Shown piece after piece: positions 34,801-46,398 of a stretch of 64,000 nt of DNA (position 1 is its first letter; every line of letters begins with the position of its first letter). Source of the DNA: Hirundichthys speculiger (lineage: Eukaryota; Chordata; Actinopteri; Beloniformes; Exocoetidae); NCBI GenBank assembly GCA_018398805.1, contig JAGFBZ010000677.1:387501-451500 (forward strand). The letters run 5' to 3'. The notes under the pieces are model-generated. The model saw only the letters and a program-made list of their open reading frames with translations, was not told the DNA's origin and made no database searches. The position numbers and the translations under genes are program-made.

Positions 34801-37800
34801 TAATCCAGACTGCATCAACATCCTGCTGCAGCACGGAGCCAGTCCCAACGTCCACAACCTGAGCTCTCAGCTGCCCGTCCACCGAGCCGCCTACGAAGGA
34901 CACTACCTGTGAGGAGGCTGCTGCTCTACACCCGCAAAAACATCACCAACTAGTCTTTTCTCTCTTTATCTTTTGTTTTTTTGGCTCAAAAACCAAAAGG
35001 AGTCATGATCAGTCTGAAGTAAAAGCAGTTCACTACATGTTCACAAATGGTGTCATTGAAAGGTCACCAGTCTTTATTTCCATCTTTTTACGTGTGGACC
35101 TTTGGACGGGACCCCCATGAGGCCGCGGTGGCTGAAGCAGAACGTGATGAACCAGGATAAGACAGAGGTGTCCAGCTGTGGAGGACTCTGCTGGACAGAC
35201 AGCTTCAAAACCAATCACACTCTGAATCATGTCAGTGAACCATCTCACATTCTGACCAGGATGCAACAGGAGGATGATCAGTGATGGACACGGGACTGAG
35301 ACAGAAGTGACAACATCCATCCGTCCGTCTGTCCATCCATCCATCCATCCATCTATCCATCCATCCATCCATCCATCCATCCATCCATCCATCCATCATC
35401 CATCCATCCATCCATCCATCCATCATCCATCCATCCATCCATCCATCCATCCATCCATCCATCCATCCATCCATCCATCCATCCATCCATCCATCCATCC
35501 ATCCATCCATCCATCCATCCATCCATCCATCCATCCATCCATCCATCCATCCATCCATCCATCCATCCATCCATCCATCCATCCATCCATCCATCCATCC
35601 ATCCATCCATCCATCTGTGAATCCATCCATCCATCTATCCATCCATCCATCAATCCATCATCCATCCATCCATCATCCATCCGTCAATCTATCCATCCAT
35701 CAATCTATCTATCGATCCATCCATCCATCTATCCATCTATACGTCAATCTATCCATCCATCAATTCCATCCATCCGTCAATCTATCCATCCATCCATCCA
35801 TCAATCTATCCATCCATCCATCCATCCATCCATCCATCCATCCATCCGTCAATCTATCCATCTATCATCCATCCATCCATCCATCCATCCATCCATCCAT
35901 CCATCCATCCATCCATCCGTCAATCTATCCATCCATCCATCCATCATCCATCCATCCATCCGTCAATCTTTCCATCCATCCATCCATCCATCGTCCATCC
36001 ATCCATCCGTCAATCCATCCATCCATTCATCCGTCAATCTTTCCATCCATCCATCGTCCATCCATCCATCCATCAATCTATCCATCCATCCATCCATCGT
36101 CCATCCATCCATCCGTCAATCCATCCATCCATCCATCCATCCATCCGTCAATCCATCCATCCATCCATCCATCCATCCATCCATCCATCCATCCATCCAT
36201 CCATCCATCCATCCATCCATCCATCCATCCATCCATCCATCCACCTGCTGGGCAGCAGTTTACCCAAAGAGGTCCTGATCTTGGTCTCCTCATCTTTTAT
36301 CTCAGGCGTCTCCAGCTCCAGTCTCTTTTATCTCAGGGGTCTCCAGCTCCAGTCTCCAGGGGCTGCTGTCCTGCATGTTCCACTGCACCTGAATCAAATG
36401 AATGGATCATTAATGGACCTGTGCACACCTGGATGACAAGCTGACGGTGATCCATTCATTTGAGTCAGGCGTGTTGTAGCAGGCAAACATCTAAGACGTG
36501 CTGGACAGCGGTCCTCCAGGACTGGAGTTGGACACCCCTGCGAGAGCTGCAATCACTCCAGCTGCTGGAAGCTTCTACCTGGTTGGCCAAGCCCAAAACA
36601 CCTCCCTCAGGTGTCACAAGTCAAACTACACAGATGCTCAAAGCAGCCTCAGCCGGCTCCCCTTGATGTGGAGGGGCAGTGACTCTACTCTGACACCCTC
36701 CCAAATGGTGAAGCTTCTCACCACATGTCTGAGGGAGAGTCCATCTACCCTACGTAGGAAACCCGTTTAGATACATGATCTCATTCTGTTGGGCACTTAC
36801 CCACAGTTCGTGACCACAGGTGAGGAGTCAAAGAGCTTCAACCTTTGGCTCAACTATCTCTTCACCACCACGGACCAGCAAAGAGTCTGCATTTCTGCAG
36901 ACGCTGGGAACCACGGTCTCAGACCCACAGGTGGAGACTCATCCAGGTTGTTTCACACTTAACCCCTAACCCTAACCCTAACCCTACCCTAACCCTAACC
37001 CTAAACCTAACCCTAACCCTAACCCTAACCGCTCCAGTAAGGTCTGAAGATCACAGCTCGATTAAGCCAATGGGACCATGTCATCTGCAGACAGCAGATA
37101 CCTGGACCTCCTCTGCTCCTGAGCTTCGTTCCTCAGTCGCTTTTCTTACAAATAATCTCTATATATAGCTTTTATAATTAATTTTTATTAGGGCTGGTCA
37201 AGTTAACGCGTTATTATTGCGTTCGGGTAGCAACTCATGTAGCAATATTAACAATTCTGTCTGGAAAAAACACTTTCAAACTCCTTTGTTTAAGACGATG
37301 GCGTCATTCCTCCATGTTCCATCAGATCTGCTCCATGTGTTCACTGTCCTGCTGTTCTCTAGCTGGTTACTGCAGTGCAGCTCCATCTAGTGGCACAGAT
37401 GTGTAACGACAACAGAAAGTCTGTTCCTCGATTATAAAACAAAGCTATTTCTGGGTCACGTAAACGAGACAATTAAATATTAAAAACAAATTCAGTCCCG
37501 TGGCCTGTTTGCTAAAATTGAAATATAAAAAAAACAGGCTTTTTTTTTTGTGTTCAATTAAAAAAACGGAAAAAAAGTCACTTTTTAATATTTTAAATTT
37601 TTGACTGACAATCAAAAATGGAAAAAAAAAAAACCAAATGATACACAGATAATTACTGATTGATAAAATTCAACAGAAACAAGTTTATTTGTAACAACTG
37701 ACAAGTTGAATTCCCTGTTAAAAGTTTCTGCTGTTACCTCGGAAATTACCTGTTTTAATGTTATAATAGTGGCCTCTAGATTGTTAGGATTTTGTTGGTA

Positions 37801-40800
37801 CTTTTTTTATTTTTCATTAAAAAAAAATAGGATGACATTAATGTCCTGGCAGTGGCAATAAGCTTTATTTTATTTTGCATTTTTTAAGATGAGATTTACA
37901 CTAAATATGTGTTACTGACAAGTGCTGATGTTAACAAATGTTTTGACACTTTAGTTCATATGGCAGCAGAACATTTAAATAAAAGTGACCTTTACACTAC
38001 TTTTGAATTCAGTATTTGACTTTTTGTATACAATGCGATTAATCGTGATTAATCAGGGAAATCATGCGATTAATCGCGATTAAGATTTTTAATCGTTGCC
38101 CAGCCCTAATTTTTATACGTGTGTTTATCCACCAGGGCTTTGAGGATCTTAATCCCAGTCACCACCAGACGGGCCCTGCGGCTGTCGGGCCAGAGCCCCC
38201 TCCACTCCGCTGCAGACGGCGGCCACGCTCACTGCCTGGAGCTCCTGCTGCACAAAGGCTTTGACGTCAACGCTCTCTTAGCCCCCCACATGTCCGAAAA
38301 CTACGGGGACATGAGGAAGAGCTCCCTCTACTTCGCCGTCTCCAACGGGGACGCCACGTGCACCGACATGCTGCTGAAAATGGGGGCCAGACCAGACCTG
38401 GACCCCCTGCGCTGCCTCCTGGTGGCCGTCAGGTCCGGCCGCTACGAGATCGTGAAGCTGCTGCTGGCGGCCGAGGCGGACGTGAACTGCTACTTCACAG
38501 CGGTCAACGACACGCTGTTCCCCACGGCGCTGCAGTACTGCCTGAGGGACGAGGTGATGCTCCGGCTGCTGCTCAACAACGGCTACGACGCGGAGAAGTG
38601 CTTCTGCTGCGAGCACCACGACGGCTGCGAGTCTGGACGCTCACGACATCAGAAGGGAAAAATCACTGTGAGTCTTCTTTTTTTTTGTGTGTGAAAATAA
38701 TTACTGGCGTCAGCTGCAGAAAACCCTGTAGAGAAGTGATTCCCAAAGTGTGGCCCGCGGCCCCCTGGTGGGCCGTCGTGGGACTGCAGGTGGGCCGTGA
38801 GAGGTCATTAAAATTAAACAAATGTGTTTTAAATTCTCTATCTTTTTTAAATATATTTTTAATTACTGTAAAATATTCATGACATGATTAAAAAACATTA
38901 AAAAGTAATAAAACAAACCAGTTAAGTGTTATTCTACTGTCATCTTAACTTAATATGACAAGTGTCACCTTATTTGTTGACCCCTTACATTAATATCGGA
39001 TCATGGTTCCTTGTTCTGTATGTTGATCACAGTTGTGATTAAAGGTTTTGGTGGGCAGCGGAGATTTTTCACATTTCAAATTGGAACTTGGTATTCTGAA
39101 GTTTGGGAATGGCTGCTGTAGATCAGTCTTTCTCAACCGGGGTGCCGCGGAAACGCATCTGACAGTATGCTAAATAAGCAAAATTAATAAATAAATCATG
39201 TAATATAATAAGTAATTGTCTAAATTAATACTCAAATACTAAGGCAGTGGAATCTTTCATAATAAAAGCATAGGACACAACAGTTTTCATTGCAATTCAG
39301 GCCCGACGGCACATAGCCTATCTGAAAAAAACCTGCAACTTTGGAACGTGAGTCGTGACGTCTACAAATTTGTTACTTTGAGCGGGTTTGATATCGGAGT
39401 TGCCATAACATTGCAGCCCAGAGTTGTGTTACAGACGGTTGCAACAATGGACAAGTTTCTGAAACGAAAAGCTCCAGAATCTGACACGTCGGAATCTGAG
39501 CCCTAGACATCCTCATCTTCATCGTGTGGTCATCCACGGAAGGCGGTAGAGACCACCAAGAAGAAGAAACGGCAGTATGACGAGAATTACCTCAATTTTG
39601 GATTTATCTGAACTGGTGAAACATCGTGCCCTGAACCGCTGTGCCCGCTGTGTGGAATGAAATTGTCCAACCAGGCTATGGTGCCCAGCAAGCTGAAAAG
39701 ACACCTGACCACCACTCATCCATCACAGGCCGATCAAAGCAGGGACTATTTTATTCGTTTGAAAAGCCAGCACAGCCGTCAGGAACAGGTGATGATCAGG
39801 AGTACAAACGTTTCTAAAAATGCACAGGAGGCTAGCTACATGGTAGCTGAAATAATTGCTAAAGCTAAAAAGCCCCACACAGTTGCCGAGACCGTTGTAA
39901 TGCCTGCATGCATCGCTATGGTAAACAAAATGTTGGGTCCACAAGCAGCTAAGGAGATTAAAAAAATACCACTTTCAAATTCTACAATTGGAAGGAGAAT
40001 AAATGATATGTCGGCAGACATAGAAGAGGTGGTCTTTGAGAAACTCAAACCATGTGGGAAATTCGCTTTGCAAGTTGATGAATCAACTGACGTGAGTGGC
40101 CACGCACAGCTTTTGGCATTTGTGAGATTTGTCGATGGAGAAGAAATTTGGGACAATTTTTTATTTTGCAAGTGTTTGCCACACAAAACATCATGAGAGG
40201 AAATATACCGTGTAACAACAGAATACCTTGAAAAGGGAGGTCTAAATTGGAGTAACTGTATCAGTGTTTGCACGGATGGGGCTGCTGCAATGACGAGCAA
40301 TGTGAAAGGTTTCATCAGCAGGGTCAGAGAGCAAAACAAAAACGTTCGCACAACGCATTGTTTCCTGCACATAGAGGCATTAGTTGCGAAGACGTTGCCA
40401 AAAGAACTTTCGGATGCGCTGGATGAGGCAGTGGACATTGTTAATTTCATAAAGGCACGGCTGTTAAAGTCTCGCCTTTTTTCCATTCTATGCGAGGAAA
40501 TGGGAGCCGATCATCAAGGTTTGTTGTTGCATACCGCTGTGCAATGGCTCTCACGCGGAAAGGTTTTGGACAGACTGTATGAGTTAAGAGAGGAGCTCAG
40601 AGTGTTGGAAGAGAATTCTGCATATGCGGAGCTAGTTGGGGATGCAGAGTGGTGTGCGAAACTCGCATACCTGGCCGATATCTTTAAGCACCTCAATTAC
40701 CTTAACAGTAAAATGCAAGGAAAGGAGGAAAATCTTCTGAGCTCTTCAGACAAACTGCGTGGCTTCAAGTCCAAACTCAGTCTCTGGCGGTCTCGTGTGG

Positions 40801-43800
40801 AACAGGGGAAAGTTGAGATGTTCCCTCATTACAATGAACATCCCAACACCAGGAAATACTGCGACCTTATCTCCCTGCACCTGCAAATCCTGGAGGAGAG
40901 ATTTAACACCTACTTTCCAGCCGAGACCTTCGCTGGGTTTGACTGGATCCGTGACCCTTGGAATTCGTGCGCTTTGGAGAGCGCAGCCAACCTGCCAATG
41001 GAGGCGCAGGAACAACTGGCTGAGATGAGAGAGGATCGGACATTACGGATGCAATTTCAAGATATGCCACAGGATAAATTTTGGATATCTGTGGAAAAGG
41101 ATTACCCGACATTGTCAAGGAGTGCTGTTGACATGCTGTTGCCATTTGCCACGACGTATTTGTGTGAACGGAGCTTTTCGAGCTTAACTTTAATCAAGAA
41201 CAAGCACAGAGAGCGCCTGAGTGCTTTGGATGAGGAGTTATGTGTGTGTCTGTCATCCATCCCAGCAAGAATAGAGAAGTTGTGTTCGTCCACGCAGGTC
41301 CAAGTCTCTCACTAACTGTAAGTCACACGTGTGTGTGTGTGTAATAATAATTATAATAATAGGCCTATTTTTAAGTCCTTATTTTTGAGGGATGCAACTC
41401 ATGGCGTGTGTGTGTGTGGTTTGTTACACGTGCATTGTATTTGTTGATCCTCTGAAACGTGTGTGACAATGTTAACCTACATTAAAATAGAAAGAAAAAG
41501 TTTGGGGTGCCCTCAGATTTTTCATGAATTTAAAGGGTGCCTCGCCTGAAAAAAAGGTTGAGAAACACTGCTGTAGATAATAAAACCACACAGTCGGCCT
41601 CATTCATAAACTGAGCAGAGCAAAACTTAATTGACTTAGACTGGTGCCAAGATTGTTAAAACCCCATTTTTTTAGATGCAATTTTCTATTTCAGCAGTTG
41701 TAAGTTTTCTTGAGTCGTGAACGTGTCGTTTACCAGGATTTGAACTGAAACAGAATAAATATTGCTGCTACGTTACTGTCTCATATGGGCTGTTATTTCC
41801 ACAATATATTGATATTAGGGCTGAGTAAGTTAAAGCGCTATTGTCGCGTTAACGCATTAATTCATTAACGCCAACATTTATTTTATGTTGTTTCATGTTG
41901 CTCACATGCTTTTATTTTGAAAAGTCTGTTACTGGCTGCTGCGGAACCAGAAGATAATTGGCAGGTAAACAAGGAAAAGCTAAAACGGACATGGAGAACG
42001 GTAAAAATCAGTGAACTTTACAGTTCAAGTAGCAACTCAGGTAGAAATATTAACAATTCTGTCTGAAAAAAAAATTCTGGACTGCAACAAACTTTGTCGT
42101 CATTCCTCCATGTTCCATCAGATCTGCTCCATGTGTTCACTGTTCTGCTGTCCTCTAGCTGGTTACTGCAGTGCGGCTCCATCTAGTGGCACAGATGTGT
42201 AATGACAACAGAAAGTCCAGTCCTCCATTATAAAACGGCCCCCATTTCTAAGAATATTACTTCTAGATTAAAATATTGTCCTGGTGTCCTGCAATGCTGG
42301 AAATGAGCATCAGAAGATTCTGAGCTCGTCATGATCTGAGGAGAAAAAGACTGATGTCAGACGCAGAGCTGGAGAGGCTTTGGTTCATCTATATATGAGC
42401 TGAGTTTTCATTCAGATTTACACAATATTACAAATATTATAGTATGTGACTCCAGCGCCGCCATGATACCTGAACTGATGCACAAAGACATTTCTGGGTC
42501 ACGTAAACAGACAATTAAATATTAATAAAGAAATTCAGTCCTGTGGCCTGTTTTTTCATTTTGAATTTTTGATCCAAATCTAAGATTGAAATATAAAAAA
42601 GAAACAGGCATTTTTTTCATTTTTTTGTGTTAGATTAAAAAAATGAAAAACAAAATAAAATGTCACTTTTTAATTTTTTAAATTTTTGATTGACAATTGA
42701 AAATGGAAAGAAGGAATGATACAGATTGATACTGTCACAAAAGTTTAACATGGACATTTTCATTTTAAAGTTCTCCCAGACGGACGATTCAACAGAAACA
42801 AAGTTAAACTCCTCGTTAAAAGTTTCTGCTGTTACCTCAGAAATTACCCGTTTTAATGTTATGATTGTGGCTTAGGATTTTGTTTGTAGCCTTTTTTTTT
42901 ATTTTTCATTAAAAAAAACAGGATGACATTAATGTCCTGGCAGTGGCAATAAGCTTTATTTTATTTGACATTTTCTAAAATGAGATTTACACTAAATATG
43001 TGTTACTGACAAGTGCTGATGTTAAAAGTGTTTGAACAACAAATGTTATGACACTTTAGTTCATATGGCAGCAGAACATTTAAATAAAAGTGACCTTTAC
43101 ACTACTTTTGAATTCATTATTTGATTTTGCGTATACAATGCGATTGATCGCGATTAATCAGGGAAATCATGCGATTAATCGCGATTAAAAATTTCAATCG
43201 TCGTCCAGCCTAACCCACGCAGCGACACCAACGGTGTCATGAAGGTGTCGGTGCAGCATCCTGCTCTACAGAAGTGTGTCCTGCACAACATGACCATGAA
43301 AAGGCCGTGAGGGATAATCTAATAATCTGTGACAACTTGCATAAAATAAATAAAATAAACGCTGTGACTAAGTGACGTTTTTTGAAAGCTACCTTGGTCT
43401 GCAGAAGAAATCGAGACGTTTTCTGGCTGCAGCACAGCTGCAACACAGCTGGACTGGAGCATAATTCCCAGTAATCAGACTGGGCCACATGAACGTTCAT
43501 ATAAGTGTTTTAGAGGCATTTAATGTGTTCATGAATCAAGTCTTTTCTGTCTCCCAGTTCTGTGATTTCGTCAGCGTCTCCTGGCTCATCAACCTGGCGG
43601 GAAGAGTCGTGTCGATCCTCCTGGACTATGTGGGCCAGGTGTCTCTCTGCTGCAGGCTGAAACACCTGCTGAAGGAGCGCAGGGAGTGGCCTCACATCCA
43701 CCGGACCACGCGTGAGTTACCTGTGGGCTAAAAACAGCTAAAAACCCCAGTTCAGTCAGGAGCAGGAGACTCACCTGCTTCCTCTGTGTTCCAGGTAACC

Positions 43801-43952
43801 CTCGCTCTCTGTCTCACCTGAGCAGGGTGGTGATCAGGAAGCACGTGAGCTGCAGGACTCTGGTGTCCATGCGTCTGCCCGGCAGGCTGAGGGACTACCT
43901 GCTGTTCAAGGAGGAAGACCTGTACGGCAAAATAATCTGCAGGGAGGACTGA
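31899..43952 (+). CDS. asb15: Ankyrin repeat and SOCS box protein 15-like, tandem copy B
   Basis: Eight coding exons: 31899-32046, 32685-32816, 33028-33186, 33287-33532, 34737-34908, 38136-38667, 43558-43711 and 43795-43952. They total 1701 nt (566 residues). The 132-, 159-, 246-, 172- and 154-nt exons equal those of copy A in length and phase, so the two genes arose by tandem duplication. Copy B lacks the tiny first intron of copy A. Ankyrin blocks include [40 protein letters not shown] and [13 protein letters not shown]. The C-terminal SOCS box has [12 protein letters not shown] (the BC-box cysteine is replaced by serine) and a Cul5-box-like [19 protein letters not shown]. The likely role is substrate receptor of a Cullin-5 ligase. 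Introns 5, 6 and 7 of this coding series are swollen by transposons and a CCAT array, yet the frame is intact. Whether it is named asb15 or asb14-like needs a tree. Confidence 0.9.
32281..32440 (+). repeat. 12-bp GTGGGCRTCAGT minisatellite
   Basis: About 13 degenerate units of roughly 12 bp (GTGGACGTCAGT, GTGGGCATCAGT and similar) in the first coding intron of asb15 copy B. Confidence 0.85.
33572..34696. mobile_element. hAT-like element, ATCGGTATCGG family
   Basis: The left end TAGGGGTGCATGATAACT and the inverted right end TAGGGATTCACGATAACTG form terminal repeats. It matches the short complete copies at 60431 and 60986. No transposase frame was found. It lies in intron 4 of the asb15 copy B coding series. 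Confidence 0.75.
35326..36242 (+). repeat. (CCAT)n tetranucleotide array
   Basis: About 917 bp of CCAT repeats, pure in the first and last parts and mixed with CCGTCAATCTAT and CATCATCC variants in the middle. The long His-Pro-Ser-Ile and Met-Asp-Gly-Trp frames on the two strands are products of the repeat, not genes. It lies in intron 5 of copy B. Confidence 0.98.
36334..36540. mobile_element. Short MITE with CAGGGGTSTCCARCTCCAG ends
   Basis: It begins CAGGGGTCTCCAGCTCCAGT and ends with the inverse of CAGGGGTGTCCAACTCCAGT. The segment just upstream (36303-36333) is a partial duplicate of its left end. No target duplication was seen. Confidence 0.65.
36541..37150 (-). mobile_element. LINE fragment with internal telomere-like tract
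   Basis: Phrases such as CTCCCAAATGGTGAAGCTTC and GGGAGAGTCCATCTACCCTA are characteristic of a fish LINE on the minus strand. At 36960-37030 it is interrupted by about 70 bp of CCCTAA repeats. The coding frames are broken. Confidence 0.5.
37189..38108. mobile_element. hAT-like MITE (TAGGGCTGG family), copy 1
   Basis: 920 bp with ends TAGGGCTGGTCAAGTTAACG and, inverted, TAGGGCTGGGCAACGATT. A perfect 8-bp duplication, ATTTTTAT, flanks it (37181-37188 and 38109-38116). The right end is only 27 bp from the start of asb15 copy B exon 6 (38136). Other copies lie at 41816 and 44141. Confidence 0.9.
38734..39115. mobile_element. Non-autonomous hAT, second copy of the 1216 family
   Basis: It begins AAGTGATTCCCAAAGTGTGG and ends AAGTTTGGGAATGGCTG, like the copy at 1216-1587. 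The target duplication is CTGTAGAG (38726-38733) and CTGTAGAT (39116-39123). The right-hand duplication is shared with the next hAT element. Confidence 0.85.
39124..41570 (+). mobile_element. Near full-length hAT transposon (Buster-type)
   Basis: A 2447-bp element with ends CAGTCTTTCTCAACC and, inverted, CAGTGTTTCTCAACC. It is flanked by perfect CTGTAGAT duplications (39116-39123 and 41571-41578). It encodes the transposase pseudogene at 39447-41315. A deleted relative lies at 57499-58974. It lies in the second-last intron of asb15 copy B. Confidence 0.92.
39447..41315 (+). pseudogene. hAT transposase (ZBED5/SCAND3-like), three nonsense changes
   Basis: One continuous frame of 622 sense codons from an ATG ([12 protein letters not shown]) to a final stop after QVQVSH. 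It has three in-frame stops: TAG at 39504, TGA at 39609 and TGA at 40194, and no frameshift. A BED-type finger ([20 protein letters not shown]) is followed by the hAT catalytic region, with [11 protein letters not shown] and VCTDGAAAM around the first two acidic residues. The C-terminal dimerisation part contains [20 protein letters not shown]. The TGA at 39609 stands where relatives have Trp in GFTWTG, and the TGA at 40194 could come from CGA. The near-intact frame indicates recent inactivation. Confidence 0.9.
41816..43211. mobile_element. hAT-like MITE (TAGGGCTGG family), copy 2
   Basis: The left end is TAGGGCTGAGTAAGTTAAAG, and the right end has GCGATTAATCGCGATTAA then a decayed CCAGCCTA. 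It shares long stretches with copies 1 and 3 (for example CAGGATGACATTAATGTCCT). No clear duplication, probably because the right end has mutated. Intronic in copy B. Confidence 0.75.
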
Positions 43953-44140
43953 GGACGGGAGGTCCATCTACAGAGTCTTAATCATGGTTTTGGTCTGTGT
44001 CTACTGATGGACGCTGTTTATAAAAAAAAATAAAAATCAGGAAAAAATGCTCTGAAGGAACAAGTGAAGTGCAAGTGAAAACTATTAAAAACTATAACGC
44101 GGAGCAGTCGATGAAAGCGTCTGAAAAGAAGGCTTTTAAT

Positions 44141-46398
44141 TAGGGCTGGGCAAGTTAACGCGCTATTATTGCATTAAAGGTGGGGTGGGTGTTGTTTTTT
44201 TGCAACACTTTTTACAATATTGCCTGAAAACCTTTTCACATTTCCATTGCACCCACTGAAATAAAATGTTTGCAAAAAAAACTAAACATTTTGGTCCAGT
44301 CTAGAAGGTATAATCAGAGAAAAACTCTGACCAATCAAAAAAGTGATCATCACTATTTTGATTGGCTGCCTAATACGTCCATCAAATATCACCCCTCCCT
44401 CCCTCCCTCCCTATGGTTCATGCAGTCGTGAATCATGTGAAGGCGTGGTTTCGAGGGGTGAGCTGAAGAGGAGGAGGCGGAGCCTTTGGGAGGAGGGAGG
44501 GAGTGTATATTTTCAAAATCTCACTTGAGTTGGATTGCTGGAACCGTTTTTCAAACAACACCTACTCCACCTTTAACTCATTAATTTATTAACACAGACA
44601 TTTATTTTATCGCGCGTTAACGCTTGTTGCTCACATGCTTTTGTTTTGAAAAGTCTGTTTCTTCTGGCTCCTGCGGAACCGGAAGACAATTTGCAGGTAA
44701 ACTTAAGGAAAAGCTAAAACAGACATGGAGAACGGTAAAAAACCGTGAACTTTACAGTTCAGGTAACAACTCAGGTAGCAATATTAACAATTCTGGACTG
44801 CAACAAAATTTGGCGTCATTCCTCCATGTTCCATCAGATCTGCTCCATGTGTTCTCTGTCCTGCTGTTCTCTAGCTGGTTACTGCAGTGCGGCTCTATCT
44901 AGTGGCTCATATGTGTAATGACAACAGAAAGTCTCAGTCCTCGATTATAAAATAAATTCAGTTCTGTGGCCCGTTTTTTAATTTTGTATTTTTGATCCAA
45001 GTCTAAAATTGAAATATTTAAAAAAAAAAAAAAAAAAAAACAGGCTTTTTTTTTGTTTTTTGTGTTAGATTAAAAAACGAAAAACCTAATAAAATGTCAC
45101 TTTATTTTATTTTATTTTATTTTTTTGATTGACAATTAAAAATGAAAAGAATGCACAGATTGGTAAAGTTACTGAACTTTAACATGAACATTTTCATTTT
45201 AAAGTTCTCCAGACAGAGGATTCAACAGAAACAAGGTTATTTGTAACAACTGACAAGTTGAACTAAAAACGTCTCTGCTGTTACCTCAGAAATTACCTGT
45301 TTTAATGTTCTGATTGTGCTGAGCCACAATCATTTTGTTGGATTTTGTTTGTAGACTTTTTTTTATTTTGTATAAAAACAGGATGACATTAATGCCCTGG
45401 CAGTGGCAATAAGCTTTATTTTATTTTTGAATTGAATTTTTGAATTTAGAATTTATTTCAAACATGTACATAAAAAAAAAATCTAAAACAAAAACAGCAA
45501 AGAAAACAAACAAACAAAAAAACCAAAAACAAAAACAAATAGTAACGTCTTTATATACACATATGCTTGAAAAAGGAGTAGGAAGAAGTGCATACTTTTT
45601 CTAAGTTCCTACCCCTTTATAACTCTATAAATTTATAGCATCGCCATTACTATATCTATATAGTAATATATATATATATATATCCCTATAAATACAGTCC
45701 ACATAAACCACTAATTAAACACGCCTATTATAGAAAATACAATAATTATATAAATCTATATAAATATACACTATATAAACTACATAAATATCCCTATAAA
45801 TATATATATATGCTACATACATAAAAATATACAACATATATTACATAACTACAACTATCCCTCCCAACATACAATATATACCACATAAATATTCATATTA
45901 ATATGTAAACATATCTTTAGCAAGTATAATATACCATTTTCCCCTATTTTTTTATTTATTTATTTATTTATTTTTATTTATTTATTTATTTTTTTATTTA
46001 TCACACTCCTCGTTAACCCATTTCTTCTTCCATATACCTGTTTATAATTAATTTTTTGTATCTCTTTTTAAACAGATTTATGTTAGTACTTTGTTTCACT
46101 TCCTTCTCCAAACTGTTCCACAGAGTCACTCCACGGCTCGATATGCCCATGCTTTTCATTGTTGTTCTTACTTTACTTTTTTGCATTTTTTAAGATGAGA
46201 TTTACACTAAATATGTGTTACTGACAAGTGCTGATGTTAAAAGTGTTTGAACAACAAATGTTATGGCACTTTAGTTCATATGGCAGCAGAACATTTAAAT
46301 AAAAGTAACCTTTACACTACTTTTGAATTCATTATTTGATTCTGCGTATACAATGCGATTAATCGCGATAAAAAAAATTTAATCGTTGCCCAGCCCTA
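44141..46398. mobile_element. hAT-like MITE (TAGGGCTGG family), copy 3 with nested insertions
   Basis: The ends TAGGGCTGGGCAAGTTAACG and the inverted TAGGGCTGGGCAACGATT are flanked by CTTTTAAT (44133-44140) and GTTTTAAT (46399-46406). It is enlarged by a TTAA-flanked MITE (44178-44572) and by an unclassified dispersed repeat of about 750 bp (45420-46170, with AAAAGGAGTAGGAAGAAGTG). It sits about 190 bp downstream of the asb15 copy B stop codon. Confidence 0.88.
44178..44572. mobile_element. MITE with TTAA target duplication, nested
   Basis: 395 bp with 20-bp inverted ends (AGGTGGGGTGGGTGTTGTTT and AGGTGGAGTAGGTGTTGTTT), flanked by TTAA on both sides (44174-44177 and 44573-44576). The TTAA target is typical of piggyBac- or Kolobok-type elements. 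No coding capacity. Confidence 0.85.

Noticed and set aside
35232..36444. Long HPSI and MDGW repeat reading frames
   Set aside because: Direct products of the (CCAT)n array on the two strands.
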